Origin: Capitulum mitella
Taxonomy: Eukaryota > Arthropoda > Thecostraca > Pollicipedomorpha > Pollicipedidae
Assembly (NCBI GenBank): GCA_030062745.1
Contig: CP099842.1
Coordinates: 11,167,838 to 11,231,837 of the forward strand
Reading direction: 5' to 3'
DNA length: 64,000 bases
Part shown: piece after piece, positions 40,501 to 48,109 of the stretch
How positions within the stretch are numbered: position 1 is the stretch's first letter
Layout: the number at the start of each line of letters is the position of its first letter
The notes under the pieces: model-generated
Databases searched by the model: none
What the model was told of the DNA's origin: nothing
Seen by the model: the letters and a program-made list of their open reading frames with translations, nothing else
Program-made: the position numbers and the translations under genes

Positions 40501-43500
40501 CATCCAAAACTGGCTTGGTCACTTAACAGATTACCTTTTGCTCCAAAATATCCAAAGGGAGTGAGGCTGTGCTTTAGACAGTAGTCAAAGGAAAAACCGT
40601 CTTGGTGCAAAAAGCAGGTTCGTAGCAGGAGATAACCTCATGGGTGATGGTTGTCAGTTTTAGCATGGAATCTTGCTGTTTTAGTTTTGAAGGAGTGGCT
40701 CGTTGGCTTTCATGGTTGTGAGCCATTTTAATTAATGTAATGTTAATGAATGAGTAGTTAAGAAAGCTGTGGAACGATATGAGTCTTAGGGATTCTGAAT
40801 GACCCACTAAACAGTTCTGTTTCGTCCGCAGACGGATGGGAACCACGAACTACCATAGTCAGTGTACCCAAATCCAGACGAGTTCCAACCCAGGTCCTGC
40901 TCTCCTGCACCAGGGTAACTCGTCGTTCCATACTCGGTCGACACTGTGAACCGATGCGTACAGGGACATTTGGTGGCCGACAGTACGACGGACTGAATGC
41001 CGGAGTTTTGCGAGCACGTGCATATGGAATTCTTCCTTTGGTGAAATAAAAGGATGCAATCCAAATTCCAACGCATATGAGACAAGTCGAAAAATCAGCT
41101 GGTGTTAATACCTACAGGTATCCGTCAAACAACACAGACATCTGAGGTCCATTTAAGTTAAAGTTGGAATATGGTACAATGTTATTTGGAACACGGGTAA
41201 TTGAAATGGTGAGTTACGATTATATCAAATGCGCCAGTTTACGAACAGCGACAAAACAATAAGCGTTTTGGGAAAAATTCATTTCTGGATCGGTTGAACA
41301 AGGAGATAAAATATTGGGAACAGTGAGATTTTCTCACATGCTACTGTCTTGATCTGTGGTGGCCATAATGGCTTTATTCGTTTCTCTCCGACATTTCATT
41401 TTATTGCATACCAAAATAGAAAAAATCGAATCCCACCGACTAATGCATGCTACAAATTGTTACAAAACAAGTGATTTTGGTGGAAGCTTGATTCGTACAG
41501 AACTTATTAAGTAGACTGCAGGAAGACTAGTGTAGAATTCGCGATGCTGTCGGTTTAAGAACAGAAAAAGCACTGTTGTCAGTTAAACACTCATCAGCAA
41601 TAAATGCCTCTGACAATGATATCCAAGTCTGCGCGCCTCACATACTGCAGTTGCCGTGCACTTACTGTGTTCCGAATGCAATGTAGGCAGTGGATTACCC
41701 TGAAGGTGTGCCAACGTCCTCAATAACTAGCACAAGTCACGTGCATGAGCCTGATCTTAGTGTTGCATCATCCGACACTGGGGAGAGCTCATGCTAAACA
41801 TGTGTTTTCAGAAATAGAATCCACCCAAAATTCTGTTTGGAGTTGCGGATGAGATTCTTCAATAACGCGTTTATATCAGTTTGAAAAGAAATTACCTGCG
41901 TTGGCCATGGTATGTTTTTAACAGCAGTTTTCGTGTCTGAATAACGACGACGCAAGGATTTTATAAGAAACGAGTCTATAAAACCATGTCACTTTCATTA
42001 GGACAAGTCACGTGCATGGACCTGATTCCAGCGCTGCATCATCTGGCACTGGGTGGAGCTCATGCTCAACATGAGCATTTCTTTTTTTCCTTTTCTCAAA
42101 CAGAATCCACTCAAAAATACTAGTTATGCGATTGAGATTCTTCAGTAAAAGCTACACATCATTACCAATAATACATCGATTCGAGGAGAAAATTCCTCTT
42201 TAGATAATGGTACGTTAGAAACAAACATTTTGGTAAACTTGAATAACAATGACGTACGGCGAACTGTAATACTTTAATGAAACATCTCTTGTTGTTTAGC
42301 AGCCTCCGTGGAAAATTTATGGGTCACCATTATACCGTAAAGTCAATGATGTGATGCATTTCCCTAGGTTAGTTGTGTTTGTGTTTAGAAAGCGTTTATA
42401 ATAACATTCATTTTGGCACATTAGTCTGGGGCATACTGCACCAAACTAATATGGAGGTTTAATGTTTGTCACATATGGAAGTTTGTAATCCCTTTACCAC
42501 CCAAAATTCCCCTTAAAAAAACCTATGAGTTAACCAACAGGCTTGCAAATGTTCTGCTAATAAGGTTTGTGACATAACAGTTAAGGTCAAATATCTTAAG
42601 TTGTCTCCAATATACCCAGCGATTCAGAGGCACATTAATAGTGGAAGAATGGTCAAAATGGGCAATTTTTTGTCATATATGAGCTTAGTCGCTGAGAGGA
42701 ATCACAGTTTAGCGAACGAGGAGCCAGGGTCAACTATATCACGAGGTAAAACGAGATCATGAGCAACCTTCAGCTGTTTGCGCACTTCTGGTGTAAACAG
42801 TCACGAGAGGCTGAAAATCTGCTTTGGTGAAAACTTGCTCCTCTGTATCTACAGCATTTCGATCATTGGAACCCTATTGTCTCAGAAAGACGCTATATCA
42901 TAACTGCGAAACCATCAGAGTGGCGGACCTTACTTGAAGCAACACATCGTGTATATAATTATCCAAATAATCGTATAATTGGTCTGGTGTGATGCGATGC
43001 CAACAAACTAGAGGCAAACCAACGCGTTCCACGGCTGGTTTGAGACCAGAATTGAAGCTCTGTGTCGCACGCAGATCTGTGCATCCCCTTAGTACCAACA
43101 TTACCCCAAATCATAAGTAAGATACACTTGCAAGTCATATTACCATTCACGCAACAGCACACCTGCACAGTGAAAGAAATCTGCACGGGAACGGCGCACT
43201 ATCAGCCATGAAAATTCTAAACGGTCGGCGGAGCTCGACCCGCACTGTCGCTTTCAGGGACATACGCTCTAGCCACACTGCTACGGCCGCTAGAGAGCGA
43301 AACTGTCTGGAATGGTATCAGTGATTTAACTGCATATACTGCAAGGCTATATATGTCGCCAGGCCTGAATCACAAATGGGCACATCTCACAATATGTGCG
43401 TCAAGCACACACCAGGCTGAATGTAATGACATGAAAAACAGCCACATGTATCGAATGGCACGTATAAGATGCTCCTGCCTGCCAATTTTCAGCACCCCAG

Positions 43501-44164
43501 AGGTTGCAGTGTTGCGGAAATGAGGAAGAGGCTTAAATCGCTTTGGCACGTTGCGCGTGCAAGCTGCACCCCGTTTCGTTCTGAATCTATCGCAATCGAC
43601 CGCCCAGCTGCCCGTCCGCCATTCTAAGCCATCATCGCACCAAACTGCACCGTTTATGTCCTGTCAATTGGCCCATGAGAAACACAGGGGTGTAAAAAAG
43701 GCGCACGCGCGCTGCACGCTACCCGTTGCTTCCTACCTTTCCCATGGGTACCGTTGGATGGCCCTGGTGCTGGCCTTTCTACCCACTAAAGTCCAGCCGC
43801 TTAGACCACTACTGACGGCACTCGGAGGTCCCCGAGTCCAAATCGAAACAGGTGTCTGTGGATCGCCACGCGGATCGCACGTGGTTGCCGACCACCAAGG
43901 GATGCACTCGCAAGTGGGGCCATGTTGTCACCAAGTCTTGAGTTGTCAGCGCCCGTCGTTTAACCTCTATCCGTAATTAACTGACACGCGCCACACGTCA
44001 CCAATCTTCTCAAAGCATTCATCACAATCTGTCTGCCGAATCGGTGTACCCGGCGCCTCGAAACCTACACCACAATTTGTCCGCCGAATCGGCTTACCCC
44101 ATGGTGCCAATTGCGTTGAGATCGGCTGACGCGTTTGGACGCCAGACTCCGAAGTTTGGACAGA

Positions 44165-44199
<35 letters not shown>

Positions 44200-47100
44200 A
44201 CAAACACCTCGACCCGAACTTTTCCGACCAACCGCCACGCTTTTACATCTTTCGATTTCGCATTGCGATTTGCAACGCGCTATTCAGGGACTAGCACTGA
44301 AATGTGTAATACACTGAAGCAAGGGCGCAGACATGATTTTTTTCTGGGGGGGAGGGGGCGGAGTTCAGTGTGAACTGAAATCACGCAAAAACCGCCTGCC
44401 GGTAAGACGATGTACAATCCTTTTTGCAAAAATCGCGGGCCGGGGGGGGGGAGGGCAGGCCCCTCGGATCTCCTTTGGCTCCAGTCGTGCATTAAAGTTG
44501 ATTTTTTTTTTAACTTGGGTCGGAAAAGGCATAAAAGTGGAAATGAGAAGTTAGCCATCGGCAAATTTGCTGGTTTACATTTTTTTGCATTAGTATGGTA
44601 AAATCTATCTTTTAGCACAGGTAACGACATTAATACTTTTTTAATGTTTGGTGTTATGGGATCGGGGTCTGTTGGTTCAAGAGGAGGACATGTACATACT
44701 ATAATCCTTCTGTGGCTTGGTGGATGAGGACCCGCAGAACAGAGTTTGGTGCGTGGTAGACACTGGGCTCGAGTCTCAAAAAGGCGTATTTATTTGATCC
44801 CACACCGAAAAAGTTTATCTGGTTACAGGGCGGAGGTATCGTGGAGTCGCACGGATTGGTAAAGACTTTTGAGCACCATCTACTTTGGTGCTTGGGGCAA
44901 AATCAGTCCATATTTGGGACGCTTAGGTAACTGGTTCATAGCGCACGCGATAAGTTCGGCTTATCACGGATTGCGGCCCTAACGCTACCCGCTTCAACAA
45001 GCTCGGGCTAAATTTATACCAACAAATGATTGCCCCACCCGCTTGTGAAGGTTCTGGGTGCACCTTATCCATGACGAATTTACATGTGATTTTTAACTGG
45101 AAGGAAAAACCAATGCGTTACGCGGTTGACTTGCGGCCAGAATCAAAGCTCTGCATCGTGCGCAGACCTGTGCACCCGGTTAGTACACTTATTTCTGTCC
45201 GACATTTTTCAGGATTCCAAAAAGGTAGTTTTGCAGCAATGAAGGAGGAATGCTAATATTGGGCACCTAACGCTTCACATAGAAGTTTGGCCTGAATTCA
45301 TCAAAACTGATTATTCAGCTGCCCGTTTTCCTCTCCAAGTCATCATCGCACCAAACTGCACCCTTGGCGTTCCGGTAACTGGCCCATAATAAACACAAGG
45401 GTGCAAAAGGAGCGCGTGAGAGCTGCAAGTGACCCGTTGCACCCTATTTGCCGTTGGAAAGCCCCAGTGTTGGTCTATCTACCCACCAAAGGCTAGCCTC
45501 CTAGGTCACTGTTGACGGCACTCGGGGGTCTCCGAGTCCAAATTGAAACACGTGCCTGTCGATCGCCGTGTGGATCAGACGAGAGCGTCGACCACAAAAG
45601 TGAGTACCCGCAAGTAGGGCACATGGTGCCACCAAATCTCGAGTCAACAGCACCCACCGTTTGACTTGTACCCGTGATTGATTTAAATCTGCAGAGGTCC
45701 GGCTCGCGCCACATGGCACGTGCCACACGCCACGAATCACTTCAAAACCTGCACCACAATTTGTCCGCTGAGTCGGTGCACCTGATCTTTGCACTTTTGT
45801 CATGATCGACTGTCGTTTGAGCGCTAGAGTCTCCGAAGCTTGAACTCACGAAATCACATACACCTCGATCTGAATGTTTCCGAGCGACCGCTATGTATGA
45901 AATCTCAATTCGCACATTATCACAATTCCCCTCTTTCGGTTTTGAAAGAGAAGCTGACTGGATATGCCCGCATTTATGAGGCTTATTTCAAAGGTTATTT
46001 TCGCATTCTCCCTTCCCTCCTCTTGTAATCGACTTAACATTGTCGACTTAAACACACCGAACACCCGTAGAAAGAGTACCTGGACTCTGACATATGAATG
46101 GAACGTACAACCGCAAACCTCATGAACCTGGTTGTTACAGAACATCAGCGAGAGGTGTTACTTACCTGGGGGGTCCACACGCATGCCGAGGAGAGGCTGG
46201 TTCTCGACTGCGACTTGGACCTGGACTTCCAGAGCTTCTTCGCCACGACGCGGCTGCCGTGGTTGCCGGCCTTGCCCGTCTTCTGCATCACTGAGGAGAA
46301 GAAGCCCCGTTTAGCGCTGGCCTGCGGCTGCGCCGGCTGCTGGCCTTGCGCCGGCGGCGAGCGCACATTGGACAGGCGGCGGGCGAAAAAGCCCGGTTTG
46401 GACGGCGAGGCGTGCAGCTGCGGCACGGAGGCTGGCCGCCGCGCGCCGGCCACCGGCGTCGGCTGGCCGGCCGCCGCTGGGCCGGTCCCGGGCCTCGCAG
46501 GCGGCGAGCCCGCCCCGGCCGGCTGCTCCGCGCCCAGCACTCGCGACGCGAAAATGTCGTCGGCCGCACACTCGCCAGTCACGTCTAAGCTAGTCCGGGC
46601 ACTGCTGTACAGGCTGAACGGCGCCGCCGTGGAGGATTCGATGTCGGAGAGGGTGAGGTCGCGCGTGCCCAGGTCGTCACTGACAGTTATGGAATAGCGC
46701 GGACTCAGTGGGTCGCCGGACTTTTCGTCGGCGCTGGCCGACACCTCGCTCTCCGCTTTCGAGAGTTTCCGCATCGGCCGAAAGCCGGCAAACGCGCCGC
46801 GCAGCGAGTCCAGGATGTACTGCGGCAGAGGCTCGCCCACTTGAATCCCTCTCCGCTTCTTCTTCTTCGTTTCCGCCGGGCGGGCGGCGGGTGCGGAGGC
46901 GAGGGCCGACTTGGGCGGCTCATCCAAGTCCAGCGGCTTGACGTCCTCGCCCATGTCCTCCAGCGTGTCCGGGTTGATCCGTTTGGACTTGATGTTGCGC
47001 AGCGTCTTGTCGTAGTTGACCGTCTTGAAGCGGTCCTTCTTGTCCTTGCCGCGCGTGACCGAATCCCGGCGCGCCATTTTCAGGTACCTCGATAACTTAT

Positions 47101-48109
47101 CACCGAACCTGTCCAGCATGGGCGACGGCTGCTCGGCCGGCTCCTTCTTGGCGCCGTCCTTCTCGCTCTTGCCAGCGTCCTTCTGCACGGGCCTCAGCTT
47201 AAGCTCGTCGTCGCCCGGACCGCTGGCCTGCGTCATCGAGTCCTTGCGGAGGACGGCGCCGGGCGCGCAGAGCTCGCCGAAGCCGACGCCGGCGCCCGTG
47301 CTGACCACACCCGACGTCACGGAGGTGGCCGAGCGGTACGGCTCCGACGAGTGCGTGTCCACCACCGAGACCGGGCTGAGCGGCGTCTCGGGCGTGCTCA
47401 CCTCGGCCTCGGTGCCCTTGCCGCTGTCGGTCTCGACCGGCGGCAGCGGCAGCAGCGGCTCCTGAAGCCGCGAGTCGGTCTGCACGCCCATGTGACGCAC
47501 CAGCTTGCGCACGCCGTCCTCGAACGCCTCGACCACCTCGCCCACGGTCACCATGCACGCCTCCTCGCGCTCCTGCTCCTGCTCTTGCGCGCGCGCCTGC
47601 TCCTGCCGCTGCCGCAGGCGCAGCTTCAGCTCCTCGGCGGCGGCCGCGTCGAAGCCGACGGGCGCGACGCGGCTGCCGGCCGAGAAAGCGCGCGAGAAGG
47701 CGGCCGGCCGCTGGTACGCCTCGCCGCTGGCGCCGTACGCCTGCGTTAGCCCGAACAGGGGCGCGCCCTGGCCGGCCACGCACTCGCCATCCTCGATCAC
47801 GGTCACCTCGTCGTCGGAGGCGGTCAGGCTGTCGGCGCCGAGCGTGGTCGGCGTCTCCGACAGGCTCGACAGCGCGTCCGCCTCGTCCGGCTCGTCCTCC
47901 TTCTTCTTGCGCGGCCACAGCAGGAACGACTTCTCCTTCTTGCACACCTGCTGGAAGTTGTCCTCCAGCTGGTGGTAGCCGGCGGCGCCCGGCTCCGGCG
48001 TCCAGCCCTCGGGGATCAGCCGCCGCCCGGCGTCCGCCATGTAGCGCCATGTCTTGCGCGTCAGCAGCCAGCGCTCGCCGTCGCGGCGCGGCTTCTCCTT
48101 GGAGGCCAT
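8719..48109 (-). CDS. ARHGAP6: ARHGAP6-type Rho GTPase-activating protein, 10-exon gene (whole span)
   Basis: Joined coding exons on the minus strand: 48109-46166, 22340-22184, 20834-20730, 19237-19044, 16745-16524, 15422-15272, 14787-14468, 12558-12455, 10745-10656 and 9844-8719. All introns have GT donors and AG acceptors and every phase agrees, giving 1,470 residues. RhoGAP proteins speed GTP hydrolysis by Rho-family GTPases and so dampen actin contractility at the cell cortex. The domain spans about residues 745-1031: GIPLQKC start, arginine finger R864 in [12 protein letters not shown]901 in [14 protein letters not shown]993 in [11 protein letters not shown]. The SSKKRxRQLREEFD stretch and the tail motifs ELDVSG and WKRRQLI point to ARHGAP6 rather than DLC, chimaerin or other RhoGAPs. 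The catalytic arginine is present, so an active GAP is expected, unlike the family's inactive relative ARHGAP36. Exact orthology is an inference. Extra or alternative exons in the 23.8-kb intron 1 cannot be excluded. Confidence 0.88.
9845..10655 (-). other. Intron 9
   Basis: 811 bp between exons 9 and 10, donor GTGAGT, acceptor GGCAG. AT-rich middle; no repeat or RNA gene recognised. Confidence 0.65.
10656..10745 (-). CDS. ARHGAP6: ARHGAP6-type gene, coding exon 9 (residues 1066-1096)
   Basis: 90 nt, phase 2 to phase 2, so it can be skipped without changing the frame. Acceptor CATCGGCAG|GGTGGA, donor GAACG|GTGAGT. It encodes [20 protein letters not shown], then PAPAAADRE, an acidic, Ser-rich piece of the disordered tail. 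The exon is small and has no known domain. The evidence is its consensus splice sites, phase match to both neighbours and codon-like GC-rich composition. It may be a cassette exon. Confidence 0.68.
10746..12454 (-). other. Intron 8, with a short direct repeat next to exon 9
   Basis: 1.7 kb. At 10807-10905 the motif GCGATCACAGCGCCATCTGC occurs twice, about 66 bp apart, immediately upstream (in gene sense) of exon 9. A (GGGTGC)n-like patch lies at 11872-11890. Otherwise nothing recognised. Confidence 0.55.
12455..12558 (-). CDS. ARHGAP6: ARHGAP6-type gene, coding exon 8 (residues 1032-1066)
   Basis: 104 nt, phase 0 in, phase 2 out. Acceptor CTGCCGCCAG|GTGTCG, donor GACGA|GTGAGT. It encodes [20 protein letters not shown] then [15 protein letters not shown], the post-GAP helix followed by a basic LLRRR motif seen in ARHGAP6 relatives. 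If intron 8 were retained, the frame would hit a TGA inside the donor sequence and the protein would end at GDE. I chose splicing because the phase-2 donor is a strong consensus and exons 9 and 10 continue in frame. Confidence 0.85.
13052..13109. repeat. (TA)n microsatellite, left of mariner
   Basis: Near-pure TA array broken by one ACAC; ends at the mariner terminus. Confidence 0.9.
13110..13898 (-). mobile_element. Mariner deletion derivative (789 bp)
   Basis: Perfect 29-bp terminal inverted repeats (13110-13138 and 13870-13898, starting CGAGGTCTGTCCGAAAAG) next to TA dinucleotides, as expected for Tc1/mariner. It sits between two (TA)n arrays in intron 7. The element is about 500 bp shorter than a normal ~1.3-kb mariner because the middle of the transposase gene is missing. 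It cannot make active transposase, but its ends could be mobilised in trans if a source exists. Confidence 0.88.
13182..13642 (-). pseudogene. Truncated mariner transposase remnant
   Basis: The N-terminal part (13642 down to about 13480) reads [20 protein letters not shown] and continues to [20 protein letters not shown], the mariner helix-turn-helix region. The C-terminal part (about 13450-13182) reads [20 protein letters not shown] followed by [19 protein letters not shown], which includes the third catalytic Asp (APCDFF). The parts are in different frames. Roughly 200 residues between them, including the first two catalytic Asp residues, are deleted. A 23-bp palindrome (13430-13452) lies at the junction. 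Confidence 0.85.
13899..13948. repeat. (TA)n microsatellite, right of mariner
   Basis: Pure TA array starting at the mariner's target TA. Either the element landed in a longer array, or the target TA expanded on both sides. Confidence 0.9.
14468..14787 (-). CDS. ARHGAP6: ARHGAP6-type gene, coding exon 7 (residues 925-1031; end of RhoGAP domain)
   Basis: 320 nt, phase 1 in, phase 0 out. Acceptor TCACTCCAG|AGATCC, donor TTCGAG|GTAGGC. It encodes [20 protein letters not shown], then [39 protein letters not shown] and a last helix ending [13 protein letters not shown]. The TLxxLLxFL helix and the NLAxxFxPNxL motif (N993) are standard RhoGAP elements. The domain is complete, with no frameshift. 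Confidence 0.93.
15272..15422 (-). CDS. ARHGAP6: ARHGAP6-type gene, coding exon 6 (residues 875-925; RhoGAP core)
   Basis: 151 nt, phase 0 in, phase 1 out. Acceptor GCTCTGCAG|CTGCGT, donor CCCAGA|GTAAGT. It encodes [17 protein letters not shown], then [20 protein letters not shown] and [13 protein letters not shown]. The [19 protein letters not shown] stretch is the most conserved RhoGAP box; K901 corresponds to the invariant lysine that contacts the GTPase. A 174-bp MITE and a CACCCGG-type minisatellite begin only a few bases upstream in intron 5 (from about 15430). Confidence 0.93.
15430..15895. repeat. Degenerate minisatellite in intron 5
   Basis: Diverged units like GACACCCGGCTCTTCAACA with period about 25-30 bp, starting right beside exon 6. 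The array is interrupted by the MITE at 15536-15709, which therefore inserted after the array had formed. Confidence 0.65.
15536..15709 (-). mobile_element. GGCGCAGCC-type MITE, copy 1 (174 bp, inverted)
   Basis: Right terminus reads CAGGGGCGCAGCCTGGAT on the minus strand and the left reads CACAGGCGCAGCCAAGG. Flanking 8-bp duplications are CACCCGGA (15528-15535) and CACCCGGC (15710-15717), 7 of 8. The conserved interior contains GAAATCATACGAAAACCGCC on the minus strand. Non-coding; hAT-like by its ends and duplication length. Confidence 0.75.
16524..16745 (-). CDS. ARHGAP6: ARHGAP6-type gene, coding exon 5 (residues 801-874; arginine finger)
   Basis: 222 nt, phase 0 to phase 0. Acceptor GGCCCGCAG|ACGAGC, donor CGCCAG|GTGGGT. 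The Ser-rich first half ([19 protein letters not shown]) leads to [20 protein letters not shown], then [19 protein letters not shown]864 in GIFR sits where the catalytic arginine finger of RhoGAPs lies, the residue inserted into the GTPase active site. The following SSKKRxRQ is characteristic of the ARHGAP6/36 branch. Confidence 0.92.
16746..19043 (-). other. Intron 4, with CpG island and 20-bp tandem repeat
   Basis: 2.3 kb. A strongly CpG-rich block at about 17020-17640 contains three CAGCTG E-boxes at exact 14-bp spacing (17246, 17260, 17274). Three copies of a CCAATGTTGGTTTGGGCCCC unit lie at about 17810-17870. The rest is AT-rich. The island could be an internal promoter, which is inference only. 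Confidence 0.5.
19044..19237 (-). CDS. ARHGAP6: ARHGAP6-type gene, coding exon 4 (residues 736-800; start of RhoGAP domain)
   Basis: 194 nt, phase 1 in, phase 0 out. Acceptor CGCGCAG|GGAAC with a rather weak pyrimidine tract; donor GACAAG|GTGATT. It encodes an Asn run (GNNNNAQGM), then [16 protein letters not shown], the first helix region of the RhoGAP fold (family pattern FGVPL...). A Ser-rich stretch [19 protein letters not shown] follows and could be a phosphorylated insertion within the domain. A competing in-exon AG (GCCCAG|GGCATG) would break the frame, which is why I chose the upstream acceptor. Confidence 0.86.
19238..20729 (-). other. Intron 3, with polypyrimidine tract
   Basis: 1.5 kb. 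A 190-bp pyrimidine-rich stretch (20229-20418 on the plus strand) would be purine-rich in the transcript. No gene or transposon recognised. Confidence 0.55.
20730..20834 (-). CDS. ARHGAP6: ARHGAP6-type gene, coding exon 3 (residues 701-736)
   Basis: 105 nt, phase 1 in and phase 1 out. Acceptor TGTCCGCAG|ACTTC, donor AAAAAG|GTACGG. The product is a short basic linker: [20 protein letters not shown], then [16 protein letters not shown]. The KPKRRP and LLKKR clusters could bind membrane or act as a nuclear-localisation-type signal; this is inference from composition only. Support comes from phase agreement on both sides and from the basic FFD-type linker expected between the LTE block and the GAP domain. 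Confidence 0.83.
20835..22183 (-). other. Intron 2
   Basis: 1.35 kb. Near exon 2 (22000-22150) the sequence is an irregular repeat of GGCC/GGTCC-rich words. Nothing else recognised. Confidence 0.55.
22184..22340 (-). CDS. ARHGAP6: ARHGAP6-type gene, coding exon 2 (residues 649-701)
   Basis: 157 nt, entering in phase 0 and leaving in phase 1. The acceptor is a pyrimidine-rich tract ending CTGCAG|GGC and the donor is AAAG|GTGAGC. It encodes [13 protein letters not shown], then [20 protein letters not shown] and [13 protein letters not shown]. This LTE...LQxVAL...LNLG block is the conserved segment that precedes the GAP domain in ARHGAP6/36 proteins. The sequence just upstream in the intron (22384-22482 on the plus strand) holds two diverged copies of the acceptor and exon start, described separately. 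Confidence 0.88.
22316..22482. repeat. Triplicated exon-2 acceptor unit (~69-bp period)
   Basis: GGTGTTCACCCA.TGACAGGTGCCC-like sequence occurs at 22316-22352 (the real exon 2 start and acceptor), 22384-22421 and 22454-22482. On the gene strand the second copy keeps an acceptor (GCCTCAG|GGCACC) followed by codons for GTYQWVN, almost the same as true exon 2 (GTCQWVN). Confidence 0.75.
24387..24440. repeat. (CT)n-rich low complexity
   Basis: Imperfect CCCTCTCTC/CTCTCTCT run. Confidence 0.8.
25480..26760. mobile_element. TTAA-flanked piggyBac-like non-autonomous element A (1,281 bp)
   Basis: Terminal inverted repeats CCCGGCACCGCCTGG and (inverted) CCCGGCACTGCCTGG, 14 of 15, flanked by TTAA on both sides (25476-25479 and 26761-26764). 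Just inside each end is a G/C stem (GGGGGTGTCAAATAGGGCAC at left, GGGGGTGCCC at right). There is no transposase. The interior contains about a dozen AGGTCA/TGACCT words. TTAA targets with TTAACCC ends suggest piggyBac-like; Kolobok is an alternative. Confidence 0.75.
27100..27800. promoter_or_regulatory. CpG-rich island within intron 1
   Basis: High GC and dense CpG compared with AT-rich flanks. The strand-symmetric open frames, including a 245-codon one on the minus strand, look like GC-rich non-coding DNA. A possible alternative promoter or enhancer of the host gene; composition is the only evidence. Confidence 0.35.
28491..28556. repeat. (CT)n microsatellite
   Basis: CTCTCTC run with C interruptions, preceded by a 180-bp pyrimidine-rich stretch. 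Confidence 0.9.
31840..33200. mobile_element. Putative inverted-repeat element (about 1.3 kb)
   Basis: The left end (about 31870-31920: AACGCGCGCTGGAAGGGG, a G run, then GCGCAAAAGTGCCC) is an imperfect inverted copy of the right end (about 33110-33150, inverted AACACGCGCATTGGAAGGG then GCGCTTTTGTGCCCC). The interior contains several AGGTCA words and no coding region. Exact termini and target duplications were not found. A solo end of the same family is at 57755-57950. Confidence 0.45.
32483..32520. repeat. AT-rich palindromic microsatellite
   Basis: (TA)n core flanked by TATGCATA and CATATGCAT words, forming a near-palindrome. Confidence 0.75.
34056..35266. mobile_element. TTAA-flanked piggyBac-like non-autonomous element B (1,211 bp)
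   Basis: Terminal inverted repeats CCCTATTCCCGG at both ends, flanked by TTAA (34052-34055 and 35267-35270). Inside the left end is a hairpin GGGGGGCGGAATCCGCCCCC, with a matching one at 35203-35225 near the right end, where the terminal motif is repeated once (CCCGATTCCCGG). No transposase. The interior has a run of AGGTCA words, including AAGGTCAAAGGTCA (a DR1) near 34712-34725 and TCAAGGTCA at 34406-34414. Confidence 0.78.
37201..37240. repeat. Imperfect (CAT)n microsatellite
   Basis: CATCATCATGACCATCACCG-like run. Confidence 0.75.
38192..38250 (+). mobile_element. Truncated retroposon with 15-bp target duplication
   Basis: A 59-bp body beginning GGGCGCCGAATGACC and ending in an (AACC)n tail, flanked by CAAGTCGTTTTAATT (38177-38191) and CAAGTCGTCTTAATT (38251-38265), 14 of 15 identical. 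A long target duplication with a simple tail is the hallmark of LINE-driven retroposition. The source could be a SINE or a heavily 5'-truncated LINE. Confidence 0.65.
39984..40086. repeat. ~40-bp tandem repeat (2.5 copies)
   Basis: Units of the form TCTGATCTCCCAGACAATAT...GCGAATCCCC, later TGACCTCCCTGACAACCTGG...CGGATCCTC, then TGACCCCTCTGACAGC. Confidence 0.6.
40080..40460. promoter_or_regulatory. CpG-rich island with two full CRE palindromes in intron 1
   Basis: CpG-dense block. Two perfect TGACGTCA sites occur at 40146-40153 and 40158-40165. The downstream part (40255-40380) is a degenerate ~25-bp repeat of CCGGCTACCGCRCGGACCC. A candidate alternative promoter or enhancer, not proven. Confidence 0.4.
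41727..42270. repeat. Tandem duplication, ~272-bp unit
   Basis: Copy 1 at 41727-41998 and copy 2 at 42000-42270. Both start ACAAGTCACGTGCATG, share CATCATC.GACACTGGG.GAGCTCATGCT and GAGATTCTTCA, then drift apart. Non-coding. Confidence 0.7.
43605..44240 (+). repeat. Duplicated segment, copy A
   Basis: Direct repeat of 45316-45892, sharing CATCATCGCACCAAACTGCA, GACGGCACTCGG and GTCCAAAT.GAAACA among other words. A linked block (43014-43096) matches 45103-45188, so the original unit was longer. Copy A has about 380 extra bp between the blocks, an (AC)n run, and an internal ~60-bp duplication (GTCTGCCGAATCGGTGTACC / GTCCGCCGAATCGGCTTACC). No coding function recognised. Confidence 0.75.
44167..44195. 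repeat. (AC)n microsatellite
   Basis: Pure CA run inside duplicated segment A; absent from copy B. Confidence 0.92.
44320..44489 (+). mobile_element. GGCGCAGCC-type MITE, copy 2 (170 bp)
   Basis: Starts CAAGGGCGCAGACATGATT. Shares the conserved interior (GAACTGAAATCACGCAAAAA then CCGCCTGCCGG). Flanks CACTGAAG and CATTAAAG match at 6 of 8 positions. The right terminus is diverged. Confidence 0.6.
45316..45892 (+). repeat. Duplicated segment, copy B
   Basis: Partner of 43605-44240, in the same orientation 1.7 kb away. The two copies are clearly diverged, so the duplication is old. Copy B lacks the (AC)n run and the internal duplication. Confidence 0.75.
46166..48109 (-). CDS. ARHGAP6: ARHGAP6-type gene, coding exon 1 (residues 1-648)
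   Basis: A 1,944-nt open exon, phase 0, ending CAG|GTAAGT. I start it at the ATG ending at 48109 because its context is GCCGCCATGG, a near-perfect Kozak site. The same frame runs upstream to another ATG at 48253, but those 48 codons are Arg/Ala/Gly-rich CpG-island translation and look like 5' UTR. Near the N-terminus a Trp-rich basic motif ([20 protein letters not shown], residues 18-37) is likely a conserved signature. Then follow a Lys cluster next to an acidic stretch (67-78), a Gln/Glu-rich predicted coiled coil (about 158-184), Ser/Thr/Pro-rich disordered sequence, KKKKRR, and a basic SRSKSQSR segment just before the splice site. No membrane segment or signal peptide is visible. A very large first coding exon followed by a huge intron matches the architecture of vertebrate ARHGAP6. 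Confidence 0.88.

Larger units (their letters stand above)
22341..46165 (-). other. Intron 1 (23.8 kb)
   Basis: Donor CAG|GTAAGT at 46165, acceptor CTGCAG at 22341. It holds the transposons, duplications and CpG islands listed separately. In 22490-25475, 27900-31840, 33200-34050, 35271-38176, 38266-39980, 40470-41720 and 44490-45100 I see only AT-rich sequence, simple repeats and short chance open frames. Solo element-end-like sequence with a G/C hairpin is at about 22800-22850. Additional small exons or enhancers cannot be excluded. Confidence 0.6.
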
